A stretch of DNA of 64,000 bases from Streptomyces marinisediminis. Lineage in GTDB: Bacteria; Actinomycetota; Actinomycetes; Streptomycetales; Streptomycetaceae. The notes under the pieces are model-generated. The model was not told where the DNA came from. It was given only the letters and a program-made list of their open reading frames with translations, and made no database searches. Every line of letters starts with the position of its first letter. Within the stretch, counting starts at the first letter, position 1. The stretch lies in the NCBI RefSeq assembly GCF_026262575.1, contig NZ_JAPKFL010000010.1:110369-174368 (forward strand). Reading direction: 5' to 3'. This document shows, piece after piece, positions 51,214 through 58,784 of the stretch. The translations under genes and the position numbers were made by a program.

Positions 51214-51561
51214 ATGACGACCGTGGAGCCCACGCCGACGGCCCCCGCCGAGCCCGGCGAGGCGGCCGCACCGCCCGGCCCGCACGGGTACGCCAAGGAG
51301 AAGGACGCGCACCTGAAGCGGCTGCGCCGCATCGAGGGCCAGATCCGGGGCCTGCAGCGCATGGTGGACGAGGACGTGTACTGCATCGACGTTCTCACCC
51401 AGGTCTCCGCCTCCACCAAGGCCCTGCAGTCCTTCGCCCTGCAACTGCTCCAGGAGCACCTGCGCCACTGCGTGGCCGCCGCCGCGCTGGACGGCGGCGA
51501 GGAGATGGAGGCCAAGGTGGCGGAAGCCACGGCCGCGATCGCCCGCCTCCTGCGCACCTGA
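51214..51561 (+). CDS. csoR: Copper-sensing repressor CsoR
   Basis: The 115-residue protein has the CsoR fold: HLKRLRRIEGQIRGLQRMVDEDVYCIDVLTQVSA, then LLQEHLRHCVAAA. The Cu(I) ligands are Cys57, His82 and Cys86, with the spacing (25 and 4) of the characterised CsoR. It should repress its target until Cu(I) binds. The ATG at 51214 has GAGGGAG about 7 bases upstream and a CsoR-type operator further up. An N-terminal extension of about 25 residues (Pro/Ala-rich) is common in Streptomyces. No copper transporter or chaperone gene is adjacent. Confidence 0.93.
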   Translation: MTTVEPTPTAPAEPGEAAAPPGPHGYAKEKDAHLKRLRRIEGQIRGLQRMVDEDVYCIDVLTQVSASTKALQSFALQLLQEHLRHCVAAAALDGGEEMEAKVAEATAAIARLLRT

Positions 51562-51670
51562 GCCGGACCAACCAGACAATCCCGCGCACACCGCCGCGTC
51601 CGGCCGGGTCTCGCCGCGCGTCGGCGACTGGCCGAAAACATGCGGCCCACCGGCGCCCGTGTGGCAGGAC

Positions 51671-51829
51671 TCACCCGTCCCGCACCGGGGTCCGGGTGCC
51701 GAGCACCTCGTCTATGCGGTCCGCGCTGAGCCGCTCCTCCGGCGCCGCGGACGCCGCGATCATCAGTTCCCCGTAGAGCTCGATCTCCGCGAGCGCCTCC
51801 CGCTCCTGGGCCGCCGCTTCCCTCGGCAT
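51671..51829 (-). CDS. Small conserved-looking acidic protein
   Basis: A 52-residue frame (MPREAAAQEREALAEIELY at the start, RLSADRIDEVLG near the end) is preceded by GAGGAGG about 9 bases before the ATG at 51829. It is strongly acidic and predicted to be mainly helical. I recall similar short proteins in Streptomyces but know no function. It is convergent with csoR, with about 110 bases between the stops. Confidence 0.65.
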   Translation of the reverse strand: MPREAAAQEREALAEIELYGELMIAASAAPEERLSADRIDEVLGTRTPVRDG

Positions 51830-52008
51830 CCTGGCCACCTCCTCGCCGCTGGGCCACGAACGGTGGGCGCTCCCGCGCAGGAGCCACCCGGCCGCTCACC
51901 CGCATCGCCCCAGAGTAGGACGATCCGCCCGGCCGCACAGGGCACTTGCCGACTCACGCACCCCGCACCGCGGCCGCACCGCCTGCCCGGGCCGCCGCGG
52001 CCGGGGCG

Positions 52009-52929
52009 CTACGGCCGCTGGCCCGGGACCGCGATGGCGCCGGTGTAGACGTCCCCGGGCGGCGGCAGCCGTACGGCGACCCGGCGCCCGAACCCGTGCA
52101 GCTCGGTCGTGGAGACCACCTCCACCGGCCCACCGCCGCCCTCCCCCGGAGCACCGCCGACCGCACCCGCACCGCCGGCACCGCCCGCACCGCCGGCACC
52201 GCCCGCACTGCCGCCACGTGCGCCGCCGTCGGCACCACCGGCACCGGAGAAGGCGAAGGTGTAGCGCAGCAGGCGGGGGCGGCCCGCGGCGTCCAGCCAC
52301 ACCTCGAAGGGCACGGCGTCCGAGGGGAAGCCCCGCGCCGCGGCGGCGAGCTGTTCGCGGGTGCGCCCGGTGGCCGAGCGGGCGGCGGCCGCCACGTCCG
52401 TGGTGCCCGTGTAGCGCCGGACCGGCTCGCCCTCGGCCGCCCCCGCGCCCGCGTACCGCACCGCCGTGGCGCCGCGCAGCAGCTCGGCCGCCGTCAACGG
52501 GTCCGTGGCGCCGTTGGCGACCAGGTTCCCGTCCGCCAGGCGGCGCGGGTCGACCTCCACCCACTTGTCCGCCGGCACACCCGCCCCCCGGTGCTTCATG
52601 TAGAGCGAGCCCGGCGCGATGACCTGCGTCACCGGGCGCTGCCGCCCGTCCGGCAGGCTGACCTCCAGCCGGCCCAGCCGCCGCCCGTAGTCGAAGACGC
52701 CGACGCCGCGGACCGTCAGCCGGGTGCCGCCGCTGACCAGCTCCATCCCGGTGCGCACGTCGGACGTCCCCGCCCGGACCAGCGCCTGCGCGGCACGCCG
52801 CACCACCGCGGCCGGATCGCTCCCGGGCGGCTCCTCCACCGCGACCGTGCGCCGGGTGCACGCGGTACCACCCACGGCCGTCAGCACGAGCGCCGCGAGC
52901 CCGGCGCCCGCGGCCTTCCGCCTGTCCAT
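52009..52929 (-). CDS. Lipoprotein of LppX/LolA-like type
   Basis: The 306-residue protein has a lipoprotein signal (GLAALVLTAVGGTAC, Cys24). It continues with a beta-rich body: TRLTVRGVGVFDY, PGSLYMKHRGAGVPADKWVEVDP, YTGTTDV and AVPFEVWLDAAGRPRLLRYTFAFSG. These resemble the DUF2092/LppX-LprAFG group that carries lipids or hydrophobic compounds outside the membrane. Near residue 230 an Ala/Gly-rich insertion (GGAGGAGGAGGAG) looks like expansion of a GGA/GCC-type repeat inside a loop. The ATG at 52929 has GGGGGT upstream. It is a single-gene unit. Confidence 0.7.
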   Translation of the reverse strand: MDRRKAAGAGLAALVLTAVGGTACTRRTVAVEEPPGSDPAAVVRRAAQALVRAGTSDVRTGMELVSGGTRLTVRGVGVFDYGRRLGRLEVSLPDGRQRPVTQVIAPGSLYMKHRGAGVPADKWVEVDPRRLADGNLVANGATDPLTAAELLRGATAVRYAGAGAAEGEPVRRYTGTTDVAAAARSATGRTREQLAAAARGFPSDAVPFEVWLDAAGRPRLLRYTFAFSGAGGADGGARGGSAGGAGGAGGAGGAGAVGGAPGEGGGGPVEVVSTTELHGFGRRVAVRLPPPGDVYTGAIAVPGQRP

Positions 52930-53017
52930 CGCAACAGACCCCCAACAGACCGTTCGTGGAACCCGCTCCGCTTAACGAGGGTCCCCAAAGCCCGTTACGC
53001 CCCGGTAGCGTGGTGCC

Positions 53018-53200
53018 GTGCCCGAAACGCTCACCGCGCCGGCCCTTCCCGGCGAGCACCGCACGACCCTGCGCGAAAGCGGCGCCTTCGTCAGCGCCCA
53101 CTGCCACTGCGGCTGGCGGGGACCCGCCCGCCGGGCCCGCTCCCGCGCCCAGGACGACGCCACCGCCCACCACGGCGACCGCGCGGCCGCACCGGCGTGA
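53018..53200 (+). CDS. Small conserved Streptomyces-type protein with CHCGW motif
   Basis: The 60-residue protein contains SAHCHCGWRGPARRARSRAQDDATAHH, a motif with paired Cys and several His that may bind metal. Similar small proteins occur widely in Streptomyces, but the function is unknown. The GTG at 53018 has no ribosome-binding site. TAGCGT (53006-53011) lies 6 bases before it like a -10 element, so the mRNA is probably leaderless. Confidence 0.68.
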   Translation: MPETLTAPALPGEHRTTLRESGAFVSAHCHCGWRGPARRARSRAQDDATAHHGDRAAAPA

Positions 53201-53221
53201 GGCCGCCGGACCGCCCGGGGA

Positions 53222-53893
53222 TCAGGCCGCGAGATCGCGGCGGTGGGGCGCCGGCTCCTCCTCGCGGGGCTCCGGCTCCGCCGGGACGCGCGGTGCGCAC
53301 ACCAGCCGGCCCGCGCGCGGCGACGCGGCCACCGCCCGGGTCAGCGGCGTGAGCAGCGCGAGCGCGACCGGGGCCAGGAGCAGCACCACGGCCGTGCCGA
53401 GCGCCAGACCGCCCACGACGTCCGTCGGGTAGTGCACAGCCGTGTAGACGCGGCCGAAGCCCTGGAAGAGCGCGAGCAGCACGGCCAGCGCGCCCAGCCG
53501 CCGGTTGACCAGGAAGATGCCGACGGCCAGGGCCATGACCAGCGCCGAGTGGTCGCTGACGAACGAGAAGCCGTCCTTGCCGGGCACCAGCACCTGGAGG
53601 CCGTCGTGGTCGACAAAGGGTCTGGGCCGGGCGACGAGCTCGCGGATCGGGTAGTTGACCAGGTACGCGGCGGACGCCCCGAGCGGTGCCCACAGCAGCC
53701 CCGCGACGGCGTGCACGGGGTCCGCGCCGCGGCGGGCCGTCCACCAGGCCCACAGGCCCAGCACCATCAGGCCGAAGATCACGCCGTACTCGCTGAGGAA
53801 CGCCAGCGTGGAGTTCGCCCAGTCCGGGACGGACGCCGCCCAGCCGTTGACTCGGTAGAGCAGGTCGACGTCGGGACTGTCCCAGTCACCCAT
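53222..53893 (-). CDS. PAP2-family membrane phosphatase (undecaprenyl-pyrophosphatase-like)
   Basis: The 223-residue membrane protein has the three PAP2 motifs: RELVARPRP (residues 84-92), SFVSDHSA (110-117, the active-site His in SDH) and GRVYTAVHYPTD (147-158). SDH in place of PSGH is typical of BcrC/YbjG-type undecaprenyl-pyrophosphate phosphatases. About five to six membrane helices are seen. It likely recycles lipid carrier at the outer membrane face. Other lipid phosphate substrates are possible. I chose the ATG at 53893 with AGGAC upstream. Nearby GTG/ATG codons up to 53920 are alternatives. The C-terminal tail is Glu/Pro-rich. Confidence 0.85.
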   Translation of the reverse strand: MGDWDSPDVDLLYRVNGWAASVPDWANSTLAFLSEYGVIFGLMVLGLWAWWTARRGADPVHAVAGLLWAPLGASAAYLVNYPIRELVARPRPFVDHDGLQVLVPGKDGFSFVSDHSALVMALAVGIFLVNRRLGALAVLLALFQGFGRVYTAVHYPTDVVGGLALGTAVVLLLAPVALALLTPLTRAVAASPRAGRLVCAPRVPAEPEPREEEPAPHRRDLAA

Positions 53894-54245
53894 GGCGTCC
53901 TGGCCTCGCATTCCACTCACTCGCTACGTACGCGTCTTCGTCGCTGCCCCCGTGGTGTCGGACGAACCGATCCTTGCCAGGAAACGCCGGGACAGGCCAC
54001 GCCGTTCCGCTCTCCACTGAAAGATCACCGCGACGTTACCGAAGGGTGACCGGTCAGCGCAGCTCAACGCCCCTGTCTCACTCAGGGTACGCGCCCGGCG
54101 ACAGGTCGGGCCACCCGCCTCCGGCCCCGGGGCGGGCCCGCGTCCGGTCCCCGCGCCGGGCCGTGCGGCTTCCGGGCCCGGGCCGTGCGGTCCCCGGGGC
54201 CGGTAACGCGTCCGGCGCCGTGCGGCGGCCGCCCGGCGCGCGGGC
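53894..54245. other. Intergenic region between PAP2 phosphatase and lytic transglycosylase genes
   Basis: About 350 bases without a supportable gene. The part near 53920-54060 has lower GC and is a likely promoter region for the leftward phosphatase. The part near 54120-54240 is GC-rich with repeated CCGTGCGG-type segments just after the transglycosylase stop and may contain its terminator. Confidence 0.4.
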
Positions 54246-55238
54246 TCACGCCGTGGGGCGGGTCGCGCCGAAGTAGTCCGGAAGGGAGTCGATCGGGCTG
54301 AAGCGGATCACCGCGCCGGTGTACGGCGCGTCGATCATGTAGCCGCCGCCGACGTAGATGCCCACGTGGTGGATGCTGCGCGAGTCGCCGCGGTCGTGCG
54401 CGAAGAAGACGAGGTCGCCCGGGAGCAGCTCGTCCCGCGCGGGATGCGGACCGCTGTTCCACTGGTCGTTCGCCACCCGGGGCAGCTCGATGCCCACGGA
54501 CGCGTAGGCCGCCTTCGTCAGCCCCGAGCAGTCGAAGCGCCCGCCGTCCTCCGGCGTGCCGTCACCGCCCCACAGGTACGGCGTGCCCAGCTTCTCCTGC
54601 GCGAAGTGGATGGCCCCGGCCGCCTGCCGCGAGGGGGAGAGCCGCTCGCGCTGCTGGGCGAAGGACGTCTCCAGGCTCCGGATGCGCTTGACGTAGTTCT
54701 GCGTCTCCGCGTACGGCGGCACCCCGTTGTACTTGATCACGGCGTAGGGGCCCGCGTTGTAGGCGGCGAGCATGTTCGCCACCGGGTCGCCGGGCACGTC
54801 GTCGACGTATCCGGCCAGCGCGCAGTCGTAGGAGGCGGCCGAGGGGATGGCGTCCTCCGGGTCCCACACGTTGGCCTTCCCGTCCCCGTTGGCGTCCAGG
54901 CCGTGCGTGGCCCAGGTGCCGGGGATGAACTGGCCTATCCCCATCGCGTCGGCCGGGGAGCGCGCCTGCGGGTTCCAGCCGCTCTCCTGGTAGAGCTGCG
55001 CGGCCAGCAGCGGCGGGCTGAGCTCGGGGCACAGCCCGCCCCAGTCCCGCACCAGCCGCTCGTACTGCGCGGGCACCGAGCCGGGCGCGAGCGCCACCGA
55101 CGCACCGCCGACTCCGCCGAACCGGGACGCCGACAGAAAGGTGCCCGCCACCAGCAGCGCCATGAACCCCAGCACCAGTCCCATGGCCCCCACGGCCATC
55201 CAGCCCGCTTTCCGCACGTCCCAACCATCCCATTCCAT
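54246..55238 (-). CDS. Bifunctional peptidoglycan hydrolase: lytic transglycosylase plus NlpC/P60
   Basis: The 330-residue protein has one N-terminal membrane helix (residues 13-35). A lytic transglycosylase domain follows, with catalytic Glu85 in LYQESGWNPQA, then AMGIGQFIPGTW and LAAYNAGPYAV. A C-terminal NlpC/P60 domain has Cys in RFDCSGLTKAAY and His in IHHVGIYVGGG. It would cut glycan strands and peptide stems, as do the wall hydrolases that accompany type IV secretion systems. It is divergent from the membrane/ATPase locus that follows, which supports that link. The ATG at 55238 has a poor ribosome-binding site, and a GTG seven codons further in is an alternative start. Confidence 0.88.
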   Translation of the reverse strand: MEWDGWDVRKAGWMAVGAMGLVLGFMALLVAGTFLSASRFGGVGGASVALAPGSVPAQYERLVRDWGGLCPELSPPLLAAQLYQESGWNPQARSPADAMGIGQFIPGTWATHGLDANGDGKANVWDPEDAIPSAASYDCALAGYVDDVPGDPVANMLAAYNAGPYAVIKYNGVPPYAETQNYVKRIRSLETSFAQQRERLSPSRQAAGAIHFAQEKLGTPYLWGGDGTPEDGGRFDCSGLTKAAYASVGIELPRVANDQWNSGPHPARDELLPGDLVFFAHDRGDSRSIHHVGIYVGGGYMIDAPYTGAVIRFSPIDSLPDYFGATRPTA

Positions 55239-55302
55239 GGCAGAATTCGGGAAGGACAGCGCATCATCATGACCGACATCCCACCCCGGGCGGTGAGTTC
55301 AC

Positions 55303-55611
55303 ATGTTTCTCGCGGCTGACGAAGGCGACATCACCTCCATCATCGGTGGCATCGCGCCCGACTGGGGTCCGTTCGGCTCCCTGGGCACCGAGGCGCGGCT
55401 GATGATCGAGGTCATCATGGCCGTGGCCATCCTCATCTGCCTCGGCATCGCCATCTGGGGCGCGGCCAAGCAGCGGATCGGCGCCACGGCGCTGCGCGAC
55501 ACCTTCAGCGCGGAGCAGGGCAAGGGTCTGATCGTCGCGGGGCTCACCGGCGTCTTCATCATCGGCTCGCTGGGAACCCTGTTCACGATCGTCTACGGTA
55601 TGGCCATCTAG
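55303..55611 (+). CDS. Small membrane protein of the type-IV-secretion-like locus
   Basis: The 102-residue protein has two hydrophobic helices (IEVIMAVAILICLGIAIWGAA and GLIVAGLTGVFIIGSLGTLF) flanking a short polar loop. This size and topology resemble the small VirB2/TrbC-like pilin or channel components of type IV secretion systems. The ATG at 55303 is preceded by GGTGAG. It heads a locus that resembles, from memory, cmdABCDEF of S. coelicolor, which encodes membrane proteins affecting differentiation and chromosome distribution. It is separated from the rest by an O-methyltransferase gene. Confidence 0.7.
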   Translation: MFLAADEGDITSIIGGIAPDWGPFGSLGTEARLMIEVIMAVAILICLGIAIWGAAKQRIGATALRDTFSAEQGKGLIVAGLTGVFIIGSLGTLFTIVYGMAI

Positions 55612-55656
55612 CGAAACCGGCCGTACCGCACCACACCGCCCCTACCGGGAGCTTCC

Positions 55657-56307
55657 GTGCACATCGTCCACCCCGACCTGGACACCTACCTCCTCGAGCA
55701 CTGCAGCCCCGCGGCCGACGACGTGCTGCGGGATCTCGCCGAGGAGACGCGCCAGGCGGTGCCCGACCTGACGTCCATGCAGATCACCCAGGACGAGGGC
55801 GCGTTCCTCACCCTGCTCACCCAGCTCACCGGCGCGCGCCTGGCGGTGGAGGTCGGCACCTTCACCGGGTACTCCTCGCTGTGCATCGCGCGCGGCCTGG
55901 CCGACGGCGGCAAGCTCATCGCCTGCGACCGCAGCGAGGAGTGGACGGCGACCGCCCGCCGCTACTGGGAGCGCGCCGGCGTCGCGGACCGCGTCGAGCT
56001 GCGGCTCGGCCCGGCCCTGGAGACCCTGCGCTCCCTGCCGCGCGAGGAGAACGTCGACTTCGCCTTCATCGACGCCGACAAGGGCGGCTACCCCGACTAC
56101 TACGAGGAGCTGGTCACCCGGTTGCGGCCGGGAGGCGTCATCGCCCTGGACAACGTGCTGCAGGGCGGCAGCGTGGTCGACGAGGCGGAGCAGAGCGAGC
56201 CGGTGAAGGCGATCCGCGCCGTCAACGACGCCATCGCGGCCGACGTGCGCGTCACCTCCGTGATGCTGCCGCTGCGCGACGGCGTCACGGTCGTGCGCAA
56301 GCGCTGA
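55657..56307 (+). CDS. SAM-dependent O-methyltransferase (family 3, CCoAOMT-like)
   Basis: The 216-residue protein has the family-3 motif set. LAVEVGTFTGYSSLCIARGL binds SAM, and ACDRSEEWTATARRYWERAG, VDFAFIDADKGGYPDYYEEL and VIALDNVLQGG hold the metal-binding Asp residues and the DN motif. It should methylate a hydroxyl of a catechol-like or other small molecule with Mg2+. The substrate is unknown. The GTG at 55657 has GGGAGC 5 bases upstream. Its position inside a membrane/ATPase locus is unexplained and may be a simple neighbour relation. Confidence 0.88.
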   Translation: MHIVHPDLDTYLLEHCSPAADDVLRDLAEETRQAVPDLTSMQITQDEGAFLTLLTQLTGARLAVEVGTFTGYSSLCIARGLADGGKLIACDRSEEWTATARRYWERAGVADRVELRLGPALETLRSLPREENVDFAFIDADKGGYPDYYEELVTRLRPGGVIALDNVLQGGSVVDEAEQSEPVKAIRAVNDAIAADVRVTSVMLPLRDGVTVVRKR

Positions 56308-56650
56308 CCGGGCCCACCCGCACGGCCCGGCCTCCGGGGCACCCGCGGGCGCGCGGGCGGCCTCGCCGACTTCGCCGCGCGGGCGGCCTCGCCGCGCGGG
56401 CGGACGGCGGTTCCCCGCGCCTCGCGGATTCCCGCCCGCGCGCCCGGGGCAGACTCCCGGCGAGTTATCCACAGGTGTGGACACCACAGCCCTTGCCCCG
56501 CACTGCTGGGCGCCCCCGTGTCACTTTGCAGTCATATCGTCACACCCCGCCCGTGGACAGCGAGACCCCGCTACCTTCGAGTGAGGGGACAATAAGCGGA
56601 AGACGGTTGATGGTTGACACTGACGGCGACGGGGCGAGGGGCGGCCTTCC
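56308..56650. other. Intergenic region with GC-rich repeats and a DnaA-box pair
   Basis: No gene is visible. An 18-base unit beginning GCGCGGGCGG occurs at 56351-56368 and 56377-56394, with a third partial copy. TTATCCACA (56465-56473) is a perfect DnaA box. TGTGGACAC (56476-56484) is an inverted near-match two bases later. The following 150 bases contain the promoter and leader of the next gene. This is not an origin, because an actinobacterial oriC has many boxes next to dnaA/dnaN. Confidence 0.5.
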
Positions 56651-57475
56651 ATGAGTAGCGGCGACGGCTACGGCGACGAGCGCGCGTACGGCGCACCACG
56701 CCGCGCGGGCACCCGCGTCCGCCTGCCCAACGACGAGCTCCCGGCGGACGCCCGCACCCCGACCGTCCGGCCGGGCCGCAGCCTGCTGACGGTCGTCGGC
56801 GTCGTCGTGCTCCTCATCGCCGCCATCGCCTTCGCCACCCGTGGCGGCGGGGACGGCGGGGACGACGGCGCGGGCGGCGCCCAGGCGAACCCCACCGCCC
56901 CCACCGGCACCACCCCGGTCGACGCGCCCCCCGGCACCCTCCCCTCCGGCTTCCCCCGAACCCCCCAAGGCGCCCAGAGCGCCGCCGCGAACTACGTCGT
57001 GGCGCTCATCTCGGCCGAGATCATCAAACCGGAGAAGCGCCGGTCGATCGTGGCGCAGGTGTTCACGCCAGACCAGGTCGACACCATGACGGAGCAGATG
57101 GAGCGCTCCTACACACCGGAGTTCTTGGAGCAGATCGGCCTCGACGCACAGGGCGACGCCCCGCAGGGGTACACCTACGTCTCGCGCACCGTGCCCGTCG
57201 GCACCAAGGTCGTCGACTACGCCGAGGACACGGCGCGGTTGGAGGTGTGGTGCACGGGTGTGTACGGGATGGCCGGGCCCGAGTCCCGCACCCCGGTCAC
57301 CACGGACTGGTTCACCATGACCCTGACGCTGCGGTGGTCCGAAGGCGACTGGAAGGTCGCCGAGTTCACCCAGCAGCCGGGCCCCGCCCCGGTCAACGGT
57401 GACCTGCGCGCATCGAGCGCGGACGAGATCGCGGAAGCGGTGGAAGGATACGGAGGCTTCACTTATGCCCGGTAA
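56651..57475 (+). CDS. Single-pass membrane protein with extracytoplasmic NTF2/TcpC-like domain
   Basis: The 274-residue protein has a cytoplasmic N terminus with basic residues, a membrane helix (SLLTVVGVVVLLIAAIAFATR, about 44-64), and a Gly/Pro/Thr-rich linker. Its outer domain (AAANYVVALISAEII, WFTMTLTLRWSEGDWKVAEF) is reminiscent of TcpC/VirB8-like proteins of conjugation systems. That homology is inferred from layout rather than a strong motif. It overlaps the next gene by 11 bases. In the S. coelicolor cmd locus a protein of this kind occupies the same relative position. Confidence 0.68.
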   Translation: MSSGDGYGDERAYGAPRRAGTRVRLPNDELPADARTPTVRPGRSLLTVVGVVVLLIAAIAFATRGGGDGGDDGAGGAQANPTAPTGTTPVDAPPGTLPSGFPRTPQGAQSAAANYVVALISAEIIKPEKRRSIVAQVFTPDQVDTMTEQMERSYTPEFLEQIGLDAQGDAPQGYTYVSRTVPVGTKVVDYAEDTARLEVWCTGVYGMAGPESRTPVTTDWFTMTLTLRWSEGDWKVAEFTQQPGPAPVNGDLRASSADEIAEAVEGYGGFTYAR

Positions 57476-58784
57476 GCGCTCCTCTCAGCTCCCGGCACCG
57501 CGCGCGGCCGGGCTGGCCATGCTCCTGCCCGCCGCCACGCTGCTGCTGGCGGTCCCGGCCGCCGCCGAGCCGACCCCGGCCCCGACCGGAGCCGAGCCCT
57601 CCCCCACCGCCGAAGAGAACAAACCGGAATGCGAGTTGGTCTCCGGCACCGCACGTGAACTCTGCGAAGGCGGCGAAGGGGCCGGCGGGAGTGGCGGGGG
57701 GTCGCGGGCGGAGACGCTGGACACGCTGGACCCGCTCGCCTCGCTGGCAAGCGGCTGCGCCGACGCCGCCGCGTGGATCGTCGGCAAGCTCTCCGAAGCC
57801 GTCGAGGCCACCGCCGACGTCGACTTCACCAACACCACCTTCCTGCGCCAGTACGCCGTCGTCTTCGCCGCCTCCACGATCCTCACGCTCGTGCTGTGGC
57901 TGCTGGCCGTCACCAAGCGCGCCGTCCGCGGGGTGCCGCTGGTGACCGCCATCGGGGAGGCCGTCGGCTTCCTGTGGCTCGTCGTGCTGGCGTCCGCCTT
58001 CACCCCCCTGATCCTCTACACGCTCGTCTCCGCCACCGACGCCGTCACCGACGTCATCGCCTCCGCCACCGGCTCGCAGACCGACACCTTCTTCGGCACC
58101 TTCGCCGAGGCCCTGCGCTCCGGGGAGGACATCGGCGGCGGACCGATCATGCTCATCGTCGTCTCGCTGGTGTCGGTGCTCGCCGCGGGCGTGCTCTGGC
58201 TGGAACTGGTGATCCGCGCCGCCCTGCTCTACGTCGGCGCGCTCCTGGGCGTCGTCGTCTACTCGGGCCTGGTCGACCGGAACCTGTGGGGTCACGTGCG
58301 CCGCTGGGCCGGGATCATGATCGCCGTCATTCTGGTCAAGCCGGTGATCGTCATCGTGCTGGGCCTGGCCGGAGCACTCTCCGCCGAGGAGGGCCCGGGC
58401 GCGCTGGGCGCGATCGTCGCCGGGCTCGCCATCATCCTGCTGGCCATCTTCGCCTCCGCGATGATCTACCGCTTCGTGCCCGGTTTCGGCGACGACATCG
58501 TCCAGCACCGAAACGCCTCCGCCGACCCCGCCTCCCGCAAGGCCGTCGCCGCCGTCTCCACGCCCGCCGCGATGCTGCGCCAGGGCATCAGCACGCACAG
58601 CACCCGCGGCAGCGCACCGACCGGCGCCCAGAACGGCGCCCAGGCAGCCGGGGGCGGCCAGGCCAAGCAGCCCAACCCGGTCGCCGGCGGCGTCGCCGCC
58701 CACAGCACCCGCACGGCCACGCCCCCACCGCCCCGCACGCACACCCGCGGGCCAGAGAACCGCACCGGAGGTGACCGCAGGTGA
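57465..58784 (+). CDS. Multi-pass membrane protein (TrbL/VirB6-like)
   Basis: The 439-residue protein has a signal-like N terminus (LAMLLPAATLLLAVPAAAEP) and an acidic extracellular stretch with two Cys. Several long hydrophobic helices follow (YAVVFAASTILTLVLWLLA, GFLWLVVLASAFTPLILYTL, LIVVSLVSVLAAGVLWLELVI, AGIMIAVILVKPVIVIVLGLA, GAIVAGLAIILLAIFASAMIY). A Gly/Pro/Thr-rich cytoplasmic tail ends it. This topology suits the TrbL/VirB6 inner-membrane channel component. The ATG at 57465 has GGAGG about 7 bases upstream, inside the previous gene. It ends overlapping the next gene (GTGA). Confidence 0.75.
   Translation: MPGKRSSQLPAPRAAGLAMLLPAATLLLAVPAAAEPTPAPTGAEPSPTAEENKPECELVSGTARELCEGGEGAGGSGGGSRAETLDTLDPLASLASGCADAAAWIVGKLSEAVEATADVDFTNTTFLRQYAVVFAASTILTLVLWLLAVTKRAVRGVPLVTAIGEAVGFLWLVVLASAFTPLILYTLVSATDAVTDVIASATGSQTDTFFGTFAEALRSGEDIGGGPIMLIVVSLVSVLAAGVLWLELVIRAALLYVGALLGVVVYSGLVDRNLWGHVRRWAGIMIAVILVKPVIVIVLGLAGALSAEEGPGALGAIVAGLAIILLAIFASAMIYRFVPGFGDDIVQHRNASADPASRKAVAAVSTPAAMLRQGISTHSTRGSAPTGAQNGAQAAGGGQAKQPNPVAGGVAAHSTRTATPPPPRTHTRGPENRTGGDRR

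Noticed and set aside
56465..56484. Origin of replication suggested by the DnaA boxes
   Set aside because: There is only one perfect box and one near-match, with no dnaA, dnaN or box cluster nearby.
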